Below, piece by piece: positions 31,326-43,752 of a DNA stretch of 64,000 bases. Below the pieces are notes generated by a model. It was not told the DNA's origin, ran no database searches, and worked only from the letters and a program-made list of their open reading frames with translations. Position numbers and translations under genes: made by a program. This DNA is from Sepiola atlantica. Taxonomy: Eukaryota > Mollusca > Cephalopoda > Sepiida > Sepiolidae. Within the stretch, counting starts at the first letter, position 1; every line of letters begins with the position of its first letter. The stretch is from contig OY744537.1 of the NCBI GenBank assembly GCA_963556195.1, positions 20,004,226-20,068,225 of the forward strand, in the 5' to 3' direction.

Positions 31326-32118
31326 AAAAAAAATACGAAGAGATATTTTATATACCATCCATACAAAAGTGAAGAAAAAGTATTCAGTTGTTATTTGACG
31401 AGTGCGGAATTTTCAGCTACATCACGTTACAACGTTACCATAAAAGTTGTCGTAACGTTGAAGGTGGGTGTCCAGTCTCATCATTTGATTGCTTAATTTA
31501 AATCACGTGACAATTAAAAAATATATAAAGTCGGCAGACGATAATTAAAAAAAAAGATATTTTTCTTCATACGGAAACTTGGTGTTGATGATGAGCACCC
31601 AGTTGTAACATTAACAATTGTAACATTGACGAACTATTTTTGCAACTATTTTTTTTTTGTGTGCGGAGAATTATTATGCTGAACTGATTTTGGTCATACG
31701 TGAGCCAATCAGAAGATTAGGCGTATTAAACCCCTAGCGACTTTTTTTTACAACATTTTGCCGACAGAAGAAGAGGAAATATGTCCAATTGCCAGCAACG
31801 ATACAACACTTTCATTTTTCCTCTATCCGCTGTCAAGCACAGTCTGCAAGGGCAGGCATCATACAGCGTCATTCACATACCGCACAATATATTATTACAG
31901 AGAAACTGCTATCATACAGTGTCACGCACACACATAGTTCAGAAATAAACTAATCTACATCCTTTTTACACAAGGACAATTTACGATCCAGACATTTGTG
32001 TTTGTAACGAACGAACGAACGAAGCAGCAGTCACCCTAGGCGGGTTGAACTGGCTTCTTCCGAAGGAGGAAGTTTCTAGGGAGTATCAAATTCACAAGCG
32101 GTCCCCAGTCGCATATAT
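31326..32118. other. Non-coding, nothing firm
   Basis: AT-rich. Short direct repeats (TTGTAACATTRAC, around 31610-31640) and a run of four GAAC units near 32010. A TATA-like AAATATATAAAG occurs at about 31518 with no following gene. Confidence 0.35.
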
Positions 32119-32212
32119 ATCCCGCCTGGTATTCCCAAATGGTCACCCATCTGGTACTGACCAGGCTCAACGTCGCTTAACTTCGGTGATCTAACGAGAA
32201 CCGGTGTATGAA
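32119..32212 (-). pseudogene. 5S rRNA-like sequence, copy 2
   Basis: Minus strand: CACCGGTTCTCGTTAGATCA, CCGAAGTTAAGCGACGTTGA, GCCTGGTCAGTACCAGATGG, GTGACCATTTGGGAATACCA. Closer to canonical 5S than copy 1 yet with the same derived bases, so it belongs to one dispersed family. The last ~10 bases of 5S are replaced. Confidence 0.82.
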
Positions 32213-32809
32213 GATAAAAACACAATAACTCATAAAATAAAATGTCGTGAAGACAGAATGTATGAAAGACAGAATGTATGAAAGACAAAATGAAAGGAAA
32301 ACAGTTAAACACAGGGGAAAAAATCAAATACAAGAGATTAACCGGTTTCGTTCGAATCAACGAACGACTTCAGAAAAAGTGAAAATTTGAAATGTATTGA
32401 AAGAAAAAAAAAAGACAAAACATAGGAAAAGAGACGCGAAAGTAGAAAATATGCAGCGCGTGCGAAAATACGTTAATTGGAAACAGAAGAAAAGGGGAAA
32501 ACATAGATAATAGCGATAAAAACATAAGCAGTACTTAGCCGGGGTCGGCGTTTATGTAAATATTTGAGTTCTGTTGAGTCTTATTTCTTTTCTATCGATA
32601 CTTACTTATAGGACGGGTCTTGTAATTAATATCAAGATTGGTACCTATAAAACGGTGACCACGTGATGATTGGCGCCCGCCAAAATTATAGTTTCAATCA
32701 CACTAAAGAAATGAATAACAACAGAACAAAACGGAACCAAAAATGCAAAGAAATTCTAATATCAAAAGAATGGACGATAAGAAGTTAATCAACGTTTGTT
32801 CTACTAAGA
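32213..32809. other. A-rich non-coding flank of the 5S-like copy
   Basis: Includes a tandem AGAATGTATGAAAGAC pair at 32255-32290. If this is a 5S-headed SINE the body would lie below 32119 (minus strand), not here. Confidence 0.35.
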
Positions 32810-33011
32810 CTGTTTTTCCTATGTGTATTTCACTCACATAAAATACAGGTTTAAATATTTCTTGGTTTGGGATTAAGTTATACATTTTAATTGTTCTAAT
32901 TAGTCGTAATTTGCAATTAATTCAGCAATTCATCCATCTCTTATTAATTTTCTGTCTATTGCTCTCATCTTCTCTCACTCTGTGTTGTTTGATCTCCCGC
33001 ACTTATATTTT
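32810..33011. repeat. 204-bp dispersed repeat, copy 2
   Basis: Matches 31122-31325 with a handful of substitutions. Its right end is followed immediately by a CT-rich tract. Confidence 0.85.
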
Positions 33012-33029
33012 AAAGTGTCTATCTAGTCT

Positions 33030-33209
33030 CGCTTCTGTAACTCTCTCCCTCCCTCCCTCCCCCTTTCTCTCTCTCCCCCTGTCTTTCTCTCTCTCTTTCT
33101 GTTTATTAACGGTCAAAGGTAATAAAACCTTATAGATAGAGAGGGAGAAAGAGAGAGAATAGGAGTGAGAGTGAGAGAGAGAGAGAGTGAGAGAGAGAGA
33201 GAGAATGAG

Positions 33210-33244
<35 letters not shown>

Positions 33245-33621
33245 GAGAATGAGAGAGAGAGACAGAGATAGAGAGGGAGAGAGAGAATGAGAGTGAGAGA
33301 GAGAGAATGAGAGAATGAGATAGATAGATAGATAGATAGATAGAGAGAATGAGAGAGAGAGAGACAGACAGACAGAGATAGAGAGGGAGAGAGAGAATGA
33401 GAGAGAGAGAGACATAGATAGAGAGGGAGAGAGAGACTGAGAGAGAGAGAGAGAGAATGAGATAGATAGATAGAGAGAGAGAATGAGAGAGAGACAGACA
33501 GACAGAGATAGAGAGGGAGAGAGAGAATGAGAGAGAGACAGAGATAGAGTGGGAGAGAGAGAATGAGAGAGAGAGAGAGAATGAGATAGAGAGAGAGAGA
33601 ATGAGAGAGAGAGAGAGTGAG

Positions 33622-33652
<31 letters not shown>

Positions 33653-33775
33653 ATGAGAGAGAGAGACAGACAGACAGAGATAGAGAGGGAGAGAGAAAAT
33701 GAGAGAGAGAGAGACAGAGATAGAGAGGGAGAGAGAGAGAGAGAGAGAGGGGGAGAGAGAGAGCGGCTGAATGAA
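33030..33775. repeat. CT tract followed by GA/GATA/GACA compound array
   Basis: 33035-33105 is (CT)n-like. 33133-33770 is a purine array of GA runs with regularly recurring GAATGAGA, GATAGATA, GACAGACA and TAGAGAGGGAGAG modules of roughly 40-60 bp, i.e. a diverging higher-order microsatellite. The long minus Ser-Leu translations through it are artefacts. Confidence 0.95.
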
Positions 33776-34257
33776 GGCATGTAGATTTATCATTAAATAA
33801 AACATAAAACAATCAAGTACGATGCATGCAATGCTTACTTTTTCTGAAGTTATAATGTTCTTTCACTACTACAGCGTCATAGATATTTTGGTACTTATGC
33901 AGTTTACAGACAGGGTTGAAATAATAACGTCATAATTTAGAAAGCCATTCTTAACATGTAGAGGTGGGCGTCGGTTAACTCTGAAATATTTATTGTATTC
34001 AAAAAATCCCTTTCAAAATTCGCTAATTCATTTTAGGTTGACATTTCATGGTTTCAACACCGTGTTTATTGATCATATTTTTGTTGTTATCATCATTATT
34101 GTCAAACCGGAAGTAGAATACGTTCCACTGTAAACGATTAATAAAGTTTTATATTTTCTCTAATAATTTGATTTCATAATTCTAATGACTTTGCAAATGT
34201 ATGTCTTTTAATGAATACACACGACCACATGTTATATTTTTACTTACCGATGCGTGT
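33776..34257. other. Non-coding, nothing recognised
   Basis: AT-rich. Confidence 0.4.
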
Positions 34258-34401
34258 ATAAACCAGTATACACCCGTCAGGAACCCAGTTGTTTGCTGAC
34301 AAAATCACTCGGACGCCGATGTTAATTAATAAAAAGGTTTATTAAAAAGAGAAAAACAGTACCAGAAAAATAATCGGATGGACGGGCTACTTGCAGGCGT
34401 G

Positions 34402-34405
<4 letters not shown>

Positions 34406-34496
<91 letters not shown>
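34406..34496. repeat. (TA)n microsatellite
   Basis: Uninterrupted TA tract inside repeat copy 1. Confidence 0.95.
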
Positions 34497-34499
<3 letters not shown>

Positions 34500-34611
34500 T
34501 AATTGTATCTGTACATAAAAGGAGTACTCAGGGAGTGAAACAATCGAAATAGTAGTAGTAAGCAAAAACAACGAACACTGCAATCACCAATAAAAACAAT
34601 CACATAAAAAT

Positions 34612-34749
<138 letters not shown>

Positions 34750-34960
34750 TGTCTCACTACACCTAACTATACTATGCTCTCCTCTCTTATTGGGGACAGC
34801 GGCCCGGATAAGGCTTTCTCTGCTTGAAGTGTCGCTAGAGAAAATCTGTCTGTGAAAGTCACATGGTTTCGTCAACTTCCGGTCTAGGGTCACCTCTAAC
34901 TCTTGAGTTTCACTCAAACTTTTCCATTCAAACAATGACCCTCGTTATGTAACATTTTGC

Positions 34961-35139
34961 TCGAATTCAAGTAAAAATAATAAGACAAAAGGGATAGAAC
35001 TATCTGAAGACGTTGGCAGGATAAGGGCAGTCAGACAATAAGCACGTTTGTGGAAATACAGAAGTCAGCACGAGTTAAGGTTTCAAATATAACATAATTT
35101 ATTGCATAAAAATAAACTACAGAAAAAGGGGAAGCGTGC
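34961..35139. other. Spacer between the two repeat copies
   Basis: No recognisable feature. Confidence 0.4.
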
Positions 35140-35283
35140 ATAAACTATTATACACACGTCGGAACTCGGTTTTCTGCATAGTTTGTTGACAAAATCACTC
35201 TGACGCTAAAGTTAATTTATAAAAAAGTTTATTAAAAAGAGAACAGCCACAGAAAAAAAAAATCAGCGGGTTACTTGCGTGGG

Positions 35284-35345
<62 letters not shown>

Positions 35346-35560
35346 TTCGTCTCTCTAAATTGTGAGCGCCCGCCATTTCCCTATTATGGACGACACCCTG
35401 GACACGTATTCTCTGCTTGAAATGCCGGCAAAAATGACGAAGAAAATCTCCGTGCGGAAGTCACGTGGTTTCGTTGACTTTCGTTCTGGGGTCACTTCTG
35501 ACTCTTAGGTGTCACTCCAATTTTTTCCATTATAACAACGTTATGTAACGCCCCCTCAAC
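35140..35560. repeat. Dispersed repeat with embedded (GATA)n, copy 2
   Basis: Diverged copy of 34258-34960 without the TA and CA tracts. (GATA)n at 35284-35345 occupies the middle. Alignment of outer parts is unambiguous (GACAAAATCACTCTGACGC; AAGTCACGTGGTTTCGTTGA). Confidence 0.65.
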
Positions 35561-36029
35561 TTGAATAAAACAACAACAACAACAACCAGAACAACATCTG
35601 AAAAACGTTGACATAAACATGTAAATGTACGCACGTGGTGACACACGTGTACACTTGATACGCGCGCACCTCACATCTGACCCGAGAAGGCCGCACCTAC
35701 TCATCACCCAGCTTTTCTGTTATCAACAAACATTTCCATTCACTCCGTTCACTCGCCACTCCTTCCAGTGAATTCATTCCCATGAACGCGTCCTTGTTCT
35801 CAATTTGGCTTTGAATAACAAACCTATCGGCCATTCAATTTGATCTTGGAAAATCTTGTCAATCTAATTATACTCATTATTTATAAAAGATCGGAGTTAG
35901 TTTGCAACAATAAAACATTCCCAACCTCCAACGACGAACAAAAACAAAACAAAAACAAACAAACAAACAAAAATTAACAAACGTATGTAAAAAGGACGCA
36001 AAAAGGAGAAACACTAAGAATACAAATAT
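35561..36029. other. Non-coding with (CAA)n and (AAAC)n patches
   Basis: CAACAACAACAAC near 35571 and AAACAAACAAAC near 35958. No coding signal. Confidence 0.5.
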
Positions 36030-36480
36030 CATAACTAGTGATGGGACGATTCTTATATTTTCCCGATTCCGATACAATTATCGATTCTATTTCAAATTCC
36101 CGATTCCGATACAATTAGTGATTCCGATTCTTTTAAAACCTATAAATATTTAGTCATAAAGTTGTTGCTTTTTATTTTTTATTTTTACGGATTACCGTAA
36201 AAAAAAACAATGTAATATGTGCATGTATTTTCGCAAACGGTAAAAAGTACACTTGCGTGTGTGGGATCTATCGATTTTAGTTTCACTCGTAGTTTAAAAT
36301 CACTAAATATGTATCATTTTATCATTAGTACCAGCAATGGAAAATTAAGTAAAAAAAAAACAAAAAAACAATTAAAAAGAATCGTTTTTTTTTGGCATCG
36401 GAAAATAGGCACACATTTTTCCGATTCCGATATCCAAAAAAATTCCGATTTTTCCGATTCCGACTAATTATAACTACTAG
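36030..36480. repeat. Low-complexity GATTCCGAT-rich repeat
   Basis: CCGATTCCGATACAATTA and variants recur at the left (36062-36130) and, inverted or direct, at the right (36420-36470). The left edge TAGTGATGGGACGATTC resembles hAT-type ends, but I could not pair it with a right end. Confidence 0.35.
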
Positions 36481-37689
36481 CAGAGAGGGATCTGAGGAAG
36501 CGCTGAAATTTGAATTAATGTTTTAACCCTGGACCCGTGAATAATTTCACGAATTAATTTCAATATATTTACAAAATAGCAGAGCTGTCAGGCGTTGCCC
36601 GGCGGAGTAGTAAGCAGGCAAAAGTGTACTATAGCTAACAGCTGAGAAAAAAACAAAAAAATAAGCAAAATATTCAACAAATAACCGTTACCAAACGATA
36701 GAAAATTAAATTTTCTCTAGACCTGCATGAATTTAAACTTCGTTGTTTTCAGGTAGCCGATTTCGTCAATCAAAAATGACGGTCAATTTTTTTAGTGGTC
36801 GCTAATTTCAGGCCTAGAAGATGAAGCTAAAAAAACAAACTTACTGTACCACTAACCCTAAGTCCGAGGGTGGGTTCCAGTCGGATTAGGATAAGCTTCG
36901 TTTAAAAAAAAATCTTTTAAGGCTGTTAACTATGCTACACTTTCTTTTTTCAGTAAATAACTTATTTTTATCAATAACAATTGATTTCTTACTGTTGTCA
37001 CACGCGAGGCAAATCTTACTATAAAAACAGAAAGAACTAATCACGGTAAACCTTACAAAAATACGTGAGTTAAATCTTACATAAGGAACAAATACGTGAT
37101 TAAATTAAAAAAAAAACAAACTAAATAAATAAATAAACTAATCCGCTCTCTCCTTTCTGAATCTGTAAATAAAGCATCTTACAAAAATATTAAGAACAAG
37201 AGAATACTTTTTGTGTCTATTAAAAGTGAAAGAAATTCTTTCCTTAATCATTTATTATCAGTTATTATTAAGATTAAGCCTCCTCTTATTTTCTCATAAA
37301 AGTAAATTTACATACGAGATCATTGTAGCGAGCCGGACACACATACGGTCACTTTTATTATATAGATAACAAGTTTTACTCAAAAACGAGTTTTACTTTC
37401 AAATCACCTGTTCTATGAACGGTCAAGTTATTTTGAAAATGTGACCGTTCTCCCTCCAACTCACATTGCAATCATTTACAAACAACAGCTTTGATATGGA
37501 ATTACCCCCCCCCCTCAATCTTAACGAAATACGTTAACTTCACGTAAAAACTAAAAAAAGAAAAGAAAAAAAAAATTGAATGTTCTAAATTGTTTTTTGT
37601 TTTGTTTCACTTTAATTCACCCAAACAATGCATATTACCACTGAGACGTAAGGGGCTACTTTGATAGGCCTTGCTCCTATAAAACCTGG
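36481..37689. other. AT-rich non-coding with a Helitron-like end remnant
   Basis: Around 36585-36610 the minus strand has CCGGGCAACGCCTGACAGCT, a decayed form of the GGGCAAYGCC...CAGCTAG end seen at 44481-44507. Poly-A runs and a C10 run (37507) otherwise. Confidence 0.4.
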
Positions 37690-38640
37690 CCCCTAAAGCG
37701 GGGAATTGGGTAGCAAGATCTTTGTTTGCCTTACATTAATATTTCTGTATTTTGGTACGATCGGGAAACAGGGAACAGGGAGGGAATTCCAAAGGCAAGC
37801 GGTCCGAAGAAAAAAGCTATTAGAGTAGAACGTTTTCTGGCATCTGGGGACCTCAACATCGGAGGAGTGGAATTTTGCTGTTAGTTGGGGTGGGTCGGAG
37901 ATATTTTCGTTGAGGGGGTACAAGTGCAATACACCCATCGGTTTGGTAGTTTGGTAGTTTTGTTTTACGGCATATCAACCCTTTTTGGGTTATTTAATGC
38001 CGAATCTGGTCATTATAGTAAAAGTTTTTATGCTTCAAGTTCTTTATATCTTCAAATGTTTAATCATCGTTTTTGGTTTGGTAGTTTTGTTTTACGGCAT
38101 ATCAACCCTTTTTGGGTTATTTAATGCCGAATCTGGTCATTATAGTAAAAGATTTATGCTTCAAGTTCTAAAAATAAAATAAAAAAGGGGAGGGAGAAAG
38201 GGAGAGGGGCTGTTGTTTTTGTTTTTGGTTTTGTAGAACATAATTAAGTTTTACAAAAAAAACCAAAAAAACGTCAATGTAGGTGAAACACCCATCGGAG
38301 CACACTACATTGAAGTACTTGTGAAACAAGCACAGGGATGCAACACTGCGGCGATTGGAGCTAGGCAGACAGTGCGGGCCCTATTAAGTTAGATACTCTT
38401 TTTCACACCCTGTCCAAGAGGGACAAAGCTAGTGGTTGGTGCACCAGCCCAGATGTCACAACAATACTCCATGCATGGGCGAACGGTGGCTTTATAGAGA
38501 TATAGGATATTGGCAGGCGTGAGAAGTTTTCTAGCCCTGTAGAGGGAGTCGATTTTATTTGCAGCAGATATGGCAGTGTGTATGTATTTATTCCAATTCA
38601 TGTTGGCCGAGAATGTTAGGCCGAGGAGTTGACGTCATGA
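37690..38640 (-). pseudogene. LINE C-terminal fragment with an internal insertion
   Basis: Minus strand: MNWNKYIHTAISAANKIDSL and LTPANILYLYKATVRPCMEY (38601-38440), NRRSVASLCLFHKYFN (about 38360-38310), then, after the insertion 37942-38287, SFFLRTACLWNSLPVPCFP (about 37830-37760). This is the connection and C-terminus of the same jockey/CR1-group LINE type as 4862-7300. Stops and frameshifts; dead. Confidence 0.8.
37942..38287. mobile_element. 346-bp insertion with 11-bp target duplication and internal tandem repeat
   Basis: Flanked by ACACCCATCGG at 37931-37941 and 38288-38298. Removing it rejoins LINE sequence. Inside, a 127-bp unit (TTGGTAGTTTTGTTTTACGG...ATGCTTCAAGTTCT) occurs twice in tandem (37951 and 38078). 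An 11-bp duplication suggests LINE-mediated retroposition. No recognisable SINE boxes. Confidence 0.6.
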
Positions 38641-40388
38641 AAATGTGAAACAATTCATTAGTAGCTTAGTAGCTTGTCATCGATGCAGAGCATGATGTAG
38701 AACCATGTCGATCCAAACGATCGACGACCCTCCCCAAGGTTTGTTCCGTGGTTTTCTTTTCGTCTTCAGATTCTTGTTCTGGTCGTGTCGTCCTTCGTAT
38801 TTGCGATCGCACGCGCATAATAAAAGTACAAACACAAGGAATATACATAGGATTTGACTTCTTAGTAACAAGCGTATATATGTGTGTGTGTGTGTGTGTG
38901 TATCGTTGGGTCCCGCCGCTAGCGTCCACCTTTGGGTTAAGTTCCAGTATATCACCTAACAGATAGTTTGTCTATGGAGACCATCATTGTCGTTCGGTCG
39001 AAGTCATCTATTCGCCAGCTCATCTCCTCGTCTTTTCTACCCGATCTGCTAGTTTACTCCGATATAATCTAAACTGAACTCGCACTCCCTCATCTGTTCC
39101 GCCTCCTCAATATATCTACTTTCGACCGGAAATACTAAATGCCCGGTCTCTTTCTCAGTTCACCACCAGAAATAGCCACATCCGTTTCTTGTTCTCAGCT
39201 CACTCTCTCCATCGCCCTCCACCGGCCACCAAAAAGCTAACGCCTAATGGTCAGGGCACCCTCTCGTCTGGAATTTCAATAGATTCAACAGACTCCCTAT
39301 TGCCTGTTTACTCATCTCACTTCCTCATCATTTCCCGGTGGTCCTGGCTGCGTGTGTGAGAGGGGAGCAGTACATAGTATCACACACCTCCCATGCCCAA
39401 CTTTATCATTTGTTACATAAATCACAAAACAAAAATAATACATTCATATTAAATAAATTATACACCAAATTATACATTTACATAAATTACAAAACAATTC
39501 AAACATTCATATTACATAATTTACGAAACAAAAGAGACGTAACAGGCAACCAAAAGGAAGACAATAACCCAATACCGACCGATTACTCTTAAAAATAATA
39601 TATATAAAAAGCAATTACTTTTGGGACAGTATTCTGTCCACTGATACTTGCTTTACACACCAGAGAAGGGAAATCAACCTCGCCTCCCCATCGAGGTAGG
39701 AAAATAAACAAGCAGGTGGGCTTTTAACTCACTTCTCACAGAAATAATTTTAAAACACCTTCTACCAAGAGTGCTTTAAAACCATCTCTGATATTAACAC
39801 GCATTCTGCCATTTTGTTTCCCCCCTCCCTCCAAGAAAAAAATCAGGAGGATTTTTTCACCTACTAAGAGGACTTTATCTACACCTCTCAACTTATCAGG
39901 CATTCTGCCATTTCTTCATGACAAATAATAAAAAAACAGCGTCTTTACACAATTTTACACAGACAAACACGAAACAGTGTCTCTTCACAACAACACATAA
40001 CGTTTGCGACATAAAAATACAATACCTCTGTGGTTTCCATTTTTTACAACACTTGAACAACAATTTTAGTCAAGACAATCAGACTAACCCCTAAAGCAAA
40101 TACAACTACGACATATACAACACATAGGTCTCTTTTCTTTATCATTCTGATTGTCTCTTTCTTTTTAAGTAAAGTGAAAGGATTTCTTTATATACTACGT
40201 CATTAATAAAGGTACACTGGCGTTGCTCGGGAATGAGTATGGACTTCTATGTATTCCTGCTCCAGTCCCTGAACACCATATTACCATTTTTATTCTAATT
40301 TTTAAAATAAAGCAAACCGTTGTCTTTTTATATATATGGATATCCGGCACGAAGATTCCCACAATATTAGTAGAAATACCTCTAGTCA

Positions 40389-40391
<3 letters not shown>
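38641..40391. other. Non-coding, nothing firm
   Basis: Includes (TG)n at 38880-38900. 39410-39560 has repeated CATAAATTACAAAACAA-like blocks, and GCATTCTGCCATTT occurs twice (about 39803, 39901). The 40205-40225 region (minus CCCGAGCAACGCCAGTGTAC) resembles the Helitron-like end family. No gene identified. Confidence 0.4.

Positions 40392-40465
<74 letters not shown>
40392..40465. repeat. (TA)n microsatellite
   Basis: Uninterrupted TA tract. Confidence 0.95.
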
Positions 40466-40467
<2 letters not shown>

Positions 40468-40561
40468 TAAAATATGAGAATAAAGATTGTAAAAATACAA
40501 TATCTATTACGTCCTCAGTTGCTCAAAACAAGATATTTCAAATGAAGAAGATTTATTTTCC

Positions 40562-40610
40562 TTCCTTACGCCATGACTTTTCAAAGAATAAAATATTATC
40601 ATCAGAGGAA
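40562..40610 (-). ncRNA. Decayed hammerhead motif in Penelope repeat remnant
   Basis: Minus strand keeps stem I TTCCT/AGGAA, core CTGATGA and GAAA, but stem II (AATAT...TTCTT) and stem III (AAGTC...GCGT) have mismatches. Homologous to 22538-22585. Probably inactive. Confidence 0.45.
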
Positions 40611-41004
40611 TACAAATAGATAAGTTGGTAGGAGATTTACCAAAAGTCATAATTTGAAAAGATATAAATATTGAAGTTTGGAGAAGTCAAACCATTAAAG
40701 GCCCAAGTAATCTGGTTGGAAGAGGTTGCAATGTAAAAGTTTAGGATGTAAGTTGTGTATTAAAAGCCATTTGAAGGACCCCCATGGGCTTTCCATATAT
40801 AGTTTGTATGGAGTTGAATTAGGAAAAGTTCACCGTTGAAGGCGCCATGAAAATTGTATCATTGTAACCTGAATTAAGTAAAGCGTTATTGTAGAAATTC
40901 GAATTTTGGTCGAAAATTGATTTATTAGAAGATAGTTTAGATATTCTGTTGGAGACTGTGTGGAGTATGGATCTAATGATGGATTTTGGGTAGTTGGAGA
41001 GCTT

Positions 41005-41130
41005 ATGAACGTAAAATAATGTTAGGTTGGGTTTATGGTAAGAAATTATGAACGTAAAATAATGTTAGGTTGGGTTTATGGTAAGAAATTATGAACGTAA
41101 AATAATGTAAGGTTGGGTTTATGGTAAGAG
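41005..41130. repeat. 43-bp tandem triplication
   Basis: ATGAACGTAAAATAATGTTA...ATGGTAAGAAATT begins at 41005, 41048 and 41091. It lies in former coding sequence and is absent from the intact element. Confidence 0.9.
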
Positions 41131-41468
41131 CTAAATGATTCAAAATTAAGGTTTAACGTTAAGTCAAGGAAGATAGATGTTCTTTTCTCGGGTTCTAAAG
41201 TGATAGATAGCCCAAAGTTTAAAAAAAATGTAAATTCTTAATAGTTTTATTGTATAGTCTAGATATCTCTGGAAAAAAAGGTGCCTCATCTCTGTACAAC
41301 CCACTCTGCAGATGCCCAAGTTCAAACTTAAGTTCCCGTAATAAGTATAGACCTTCTAAATCAGTGACTCCATGAACCCATAGTAATGTCATAGTTATTA
41401 GGTGTGTCTTTTTCCGTCCCAAATTCTAACGATTGCCAAAGAGAAAAAGATATTTTTTATGCCAGGGA

Positions 41469-41471
<3 letters not shown>

Positions 41472-41530
<59 letters not shown>
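41472..41530. repeat. (TA)n microsatellite
   Basis: TA tract ending at the MITE terminus; continues after it (41914-41941). Confidence 0.95.
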
Positions 41531-41533
<3 letters not shown>

Positions 41534-41910
41534 GGTGGGCCAAAATAAGGGTCCTATCTTTAAATTTGAATAACTTGAATTTGAATAATTTCCACAAAAT
41601 AAAAGTTAAACTCACCAAACTTTATGTGTGTGTAGACTGACCCTTCCGAGATTTTTTGAAATAAACAAAACAAATTTTAGCCGAAAAACACTTCTTAAAA
41701 CTTACAAAAACTAAAGTATTGTTTTTTACACTGTTTTGAGTTTTTTAAGCAAAAATAATGTTTTCTAAATGAGGGTACGCTCCTTAGGGCTAATACGGCT
41801 CATGCTTGCTTCGGAAGGGGTCCTTTACTTATTCTAAAAAAAATCAAAAAAAAATCAATAAATAAAAAAGTTATGAATTTTTAAAAATAGGACCCTTATT
41901 TTTGCCCACC

Positions 41911-41913
<3 letters not shown>
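41531..41913 (-). mobile_element. mariner-type MITE, copy 2
   Basis: 383 bp, reverse orientation to copy 1. Begins CAGGGTGGGCCAAAATAAGG and ends GCCCACCCTG, both ends intact and embedded in TA repeats. Internal sequence almost identical to copies 1 and 3. Confidence 0.9.
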
Positions 41914-41944
<31 letters not shown>

Positions 41945-43071
41945 ATAAAAATATATTTTCATGTATATATTATTAATAGTCTAACTTTCAAGGTTAAAGC
42001 TCGATGGATGTTAATTTTTAAACACCAGAGCATATATAAATAAACAATAGAATGCAAAATTCCAATGACTACTTCTTTATTCAATGCGACATATCCGAAC
42101 TCGGGATTCGAAACCCGAGTCACTGTTGGAAAGAAAAGGAAAAAGAAAAAACTAATTACGTGAGCAGTTCATATTTTCCAACGTTCTTAAATTTTTTACT
42201 TGCAACGTCGGAAAATTGGTTTCGGTATCAAAATATTTCAGATTTGCATTAAATTTGATCCATAATCAGTAGACACTAATTAAGCAATATTTCCTTAATT
42301 TCAATATCTTCTGTAAGTTTGAAATTTTAGCCATATTCTAGAATCAAAATCATGTAATGGATTTTTATCAAAATGAGAATAATGATTCTAGACATAAAGT
42401 TTAGTATCAGTATATCTTGATTTTAATCTTCGTAAGAGGACATAAAAGTGGTGCAAAACTGTTCTTTTCGAGGAATTATTTTTATTTTGTTAACTATTAT
42501 AAACAAACACCCATGTAAACTGTAATAATACTAATTATAGAAACAATATATGTTACAATACCATAAGAAACTACGGCGATACACAAGAAAATTGCCATCT
42601 GCGCTAAAAAGAACAATATTATTAGGCAAATACTACATAAACTTGACGCGAACATAAAAGACTACATCGAAAGCAAAAAGCAAATGGTCGATCGTATTTA
42701 ATCAGACCAGCACCAACAAATACGTATAATATATATATTTCAAAAACAAAAAACAAAACCGAAAACACACGAAATTCGTATTGGAAACGCGTGCTTTTAA
42801 CGGTATTATTGTATGTGCAATATTAAAGATATACAACCTGCGCTCTAAATCGTCTCTAAATTATATTGCTTCGGCTTGTCACTGAAACCAGACTTTGTAG
42901 TGTGGCAAAAACGCAGAGCATGACCATCTACATGTACAGATATCCTTACAAGATCCACGGCGATAAAGACCTGTAAAAATAAACCGGGCCTGCTGTACAA
43001 TATGCGCGACCACAATCGGTCATTGCAATTTTTGTAGGGATGGCCTTTTTTCTGTAACGAAGTGGCACTCG

Positions 43072-43073
<2 letters not shown>
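41914..43073. other. AT-rich non-coding with an isolated T-arm-like hairpin
   Basis: 42099-42120 is ACTCGGGATTCGAAACCCGAGT read continuously as a perfect stem around TTCGAA, like a tRNA T-arm, but no acceptor, D or anticodon arms are found around it. TA repeats at 41914-41941. Otherwise nothing. Confidence 0.4.

Positions 43074-43147
<74 letters not shown>
43074..43147. repeat. (TA)n microsatellite
   Basis: Uninterrupted TA tract. A (CT)n tract follows at 43240-43287. Confidence 0.95.
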
Positions 43148-43149
<2 letters not shown>

Positions 43150-43239
43150 GGGAATATATGCTTTAGCATATATTTTCTATTCTTTATATATGCCAACCAT
43201 TTGCAAAGTGTTAACATATAACAACAGAGCATATATAAA

Positions 43240-43277
<38 letters not shown>

Positions 43278-43287
43278 TCTCTCTCTT

Positions 43288-43547
43288 AATGGAGATGAAT
43301 TCAGTGTGAGTTGTTTGTTTGTTGGATTCTTGATGTATTGCATGGCTATGTATTTTTTTTCTGATTGAGAACTTTCTGGGTTTCTGATTAGTCTATGGAA
43401 GAAAGATACGAAATTGACATACAAATATCGGTTGTTCTTTGATTGAACGAATCGGATCCGTCATTGTACCATAAGTTTTTTTGTTTTGAAAAAAAAAAAA
43501 AAATGATTGATAAGATGAATAAAATCTTGGTCTTTGGAATGTAGCAA
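43288..43547. other. Non-coding
   Basis: No feature recognised. Confidence 0.4.
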
Positions 43548-43752
43548 AATGTTGTTACGTACATAAAAGTAATCCATGGACAAATGTTTCTGACTATCAG
43601 CTGTCACCAGAATGGCTAACTTAGATAAGGATCGAACCTTCGATATCATTGTTTATAGTCTGGAGTTTTACCACCGGAAATATGTACGATTTTTATCACC
43701 GAAATATTTAAGTTATGTAATTTTGTAATTGTTATTAGTGGTGATAGTAGTG
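43548..43752 (-). mobile_element. tRNA-related SINE-like repeat with hammerhead-like 3' part, copy 1
   Basis: Minus strand: GGTGGTAAAACTCCAGACTA, then GAAGGTTCGATCCTTATC (B-box-like GGTTCGATCC), then AGCCATTCTGGTGACAGC...CAGAAACATTTGTCCATGG, ending ACTTTTATGTACGT. The core here is CTGGTGA, so the hammerhead is broken. Confidence 0.5.

Larger units (their letters stand above)
40546..41430 (-). pseudogene. Second Penelope-like element, truncated and decayed
   Basis: The minus strand at 41219-41422 reads VTDLEGLYLLRELKFELGHL then QSGLYRDEAPFF, equivalent to VTDLVGLYLMRELGFNFGHL...GLYRDDALF of the intact element but with the second catalytic Asp of YRDD changed to Glu. Later codons (41160-40870) match the thumb region with frameshifts. 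A terminal-repeat remnant at 40546-40640 follows directly, so the endonuclease region is deleted. A 43-bp unit is triplicated at 41005-41130. Confidence 0.82.

Noticed and set aside
33003..33812. 269-codon Ser-Leu minus frame as a membrane protein
   Set aside because: It is the translation of a GA/GATA repeat; the same sequence is open in three minus frames.
36490..36520. CTGAGGAAGCGCTGAAA as a hammerhead core
   Set aside because: The putative stem II AGC/GCT would have no loop, which is sterically impossible.
42099..42120. tRNA gene
   Set aside because: Only a T-arm-like hairpin is present; no acceptor, D or anticodon arms can be drawn.
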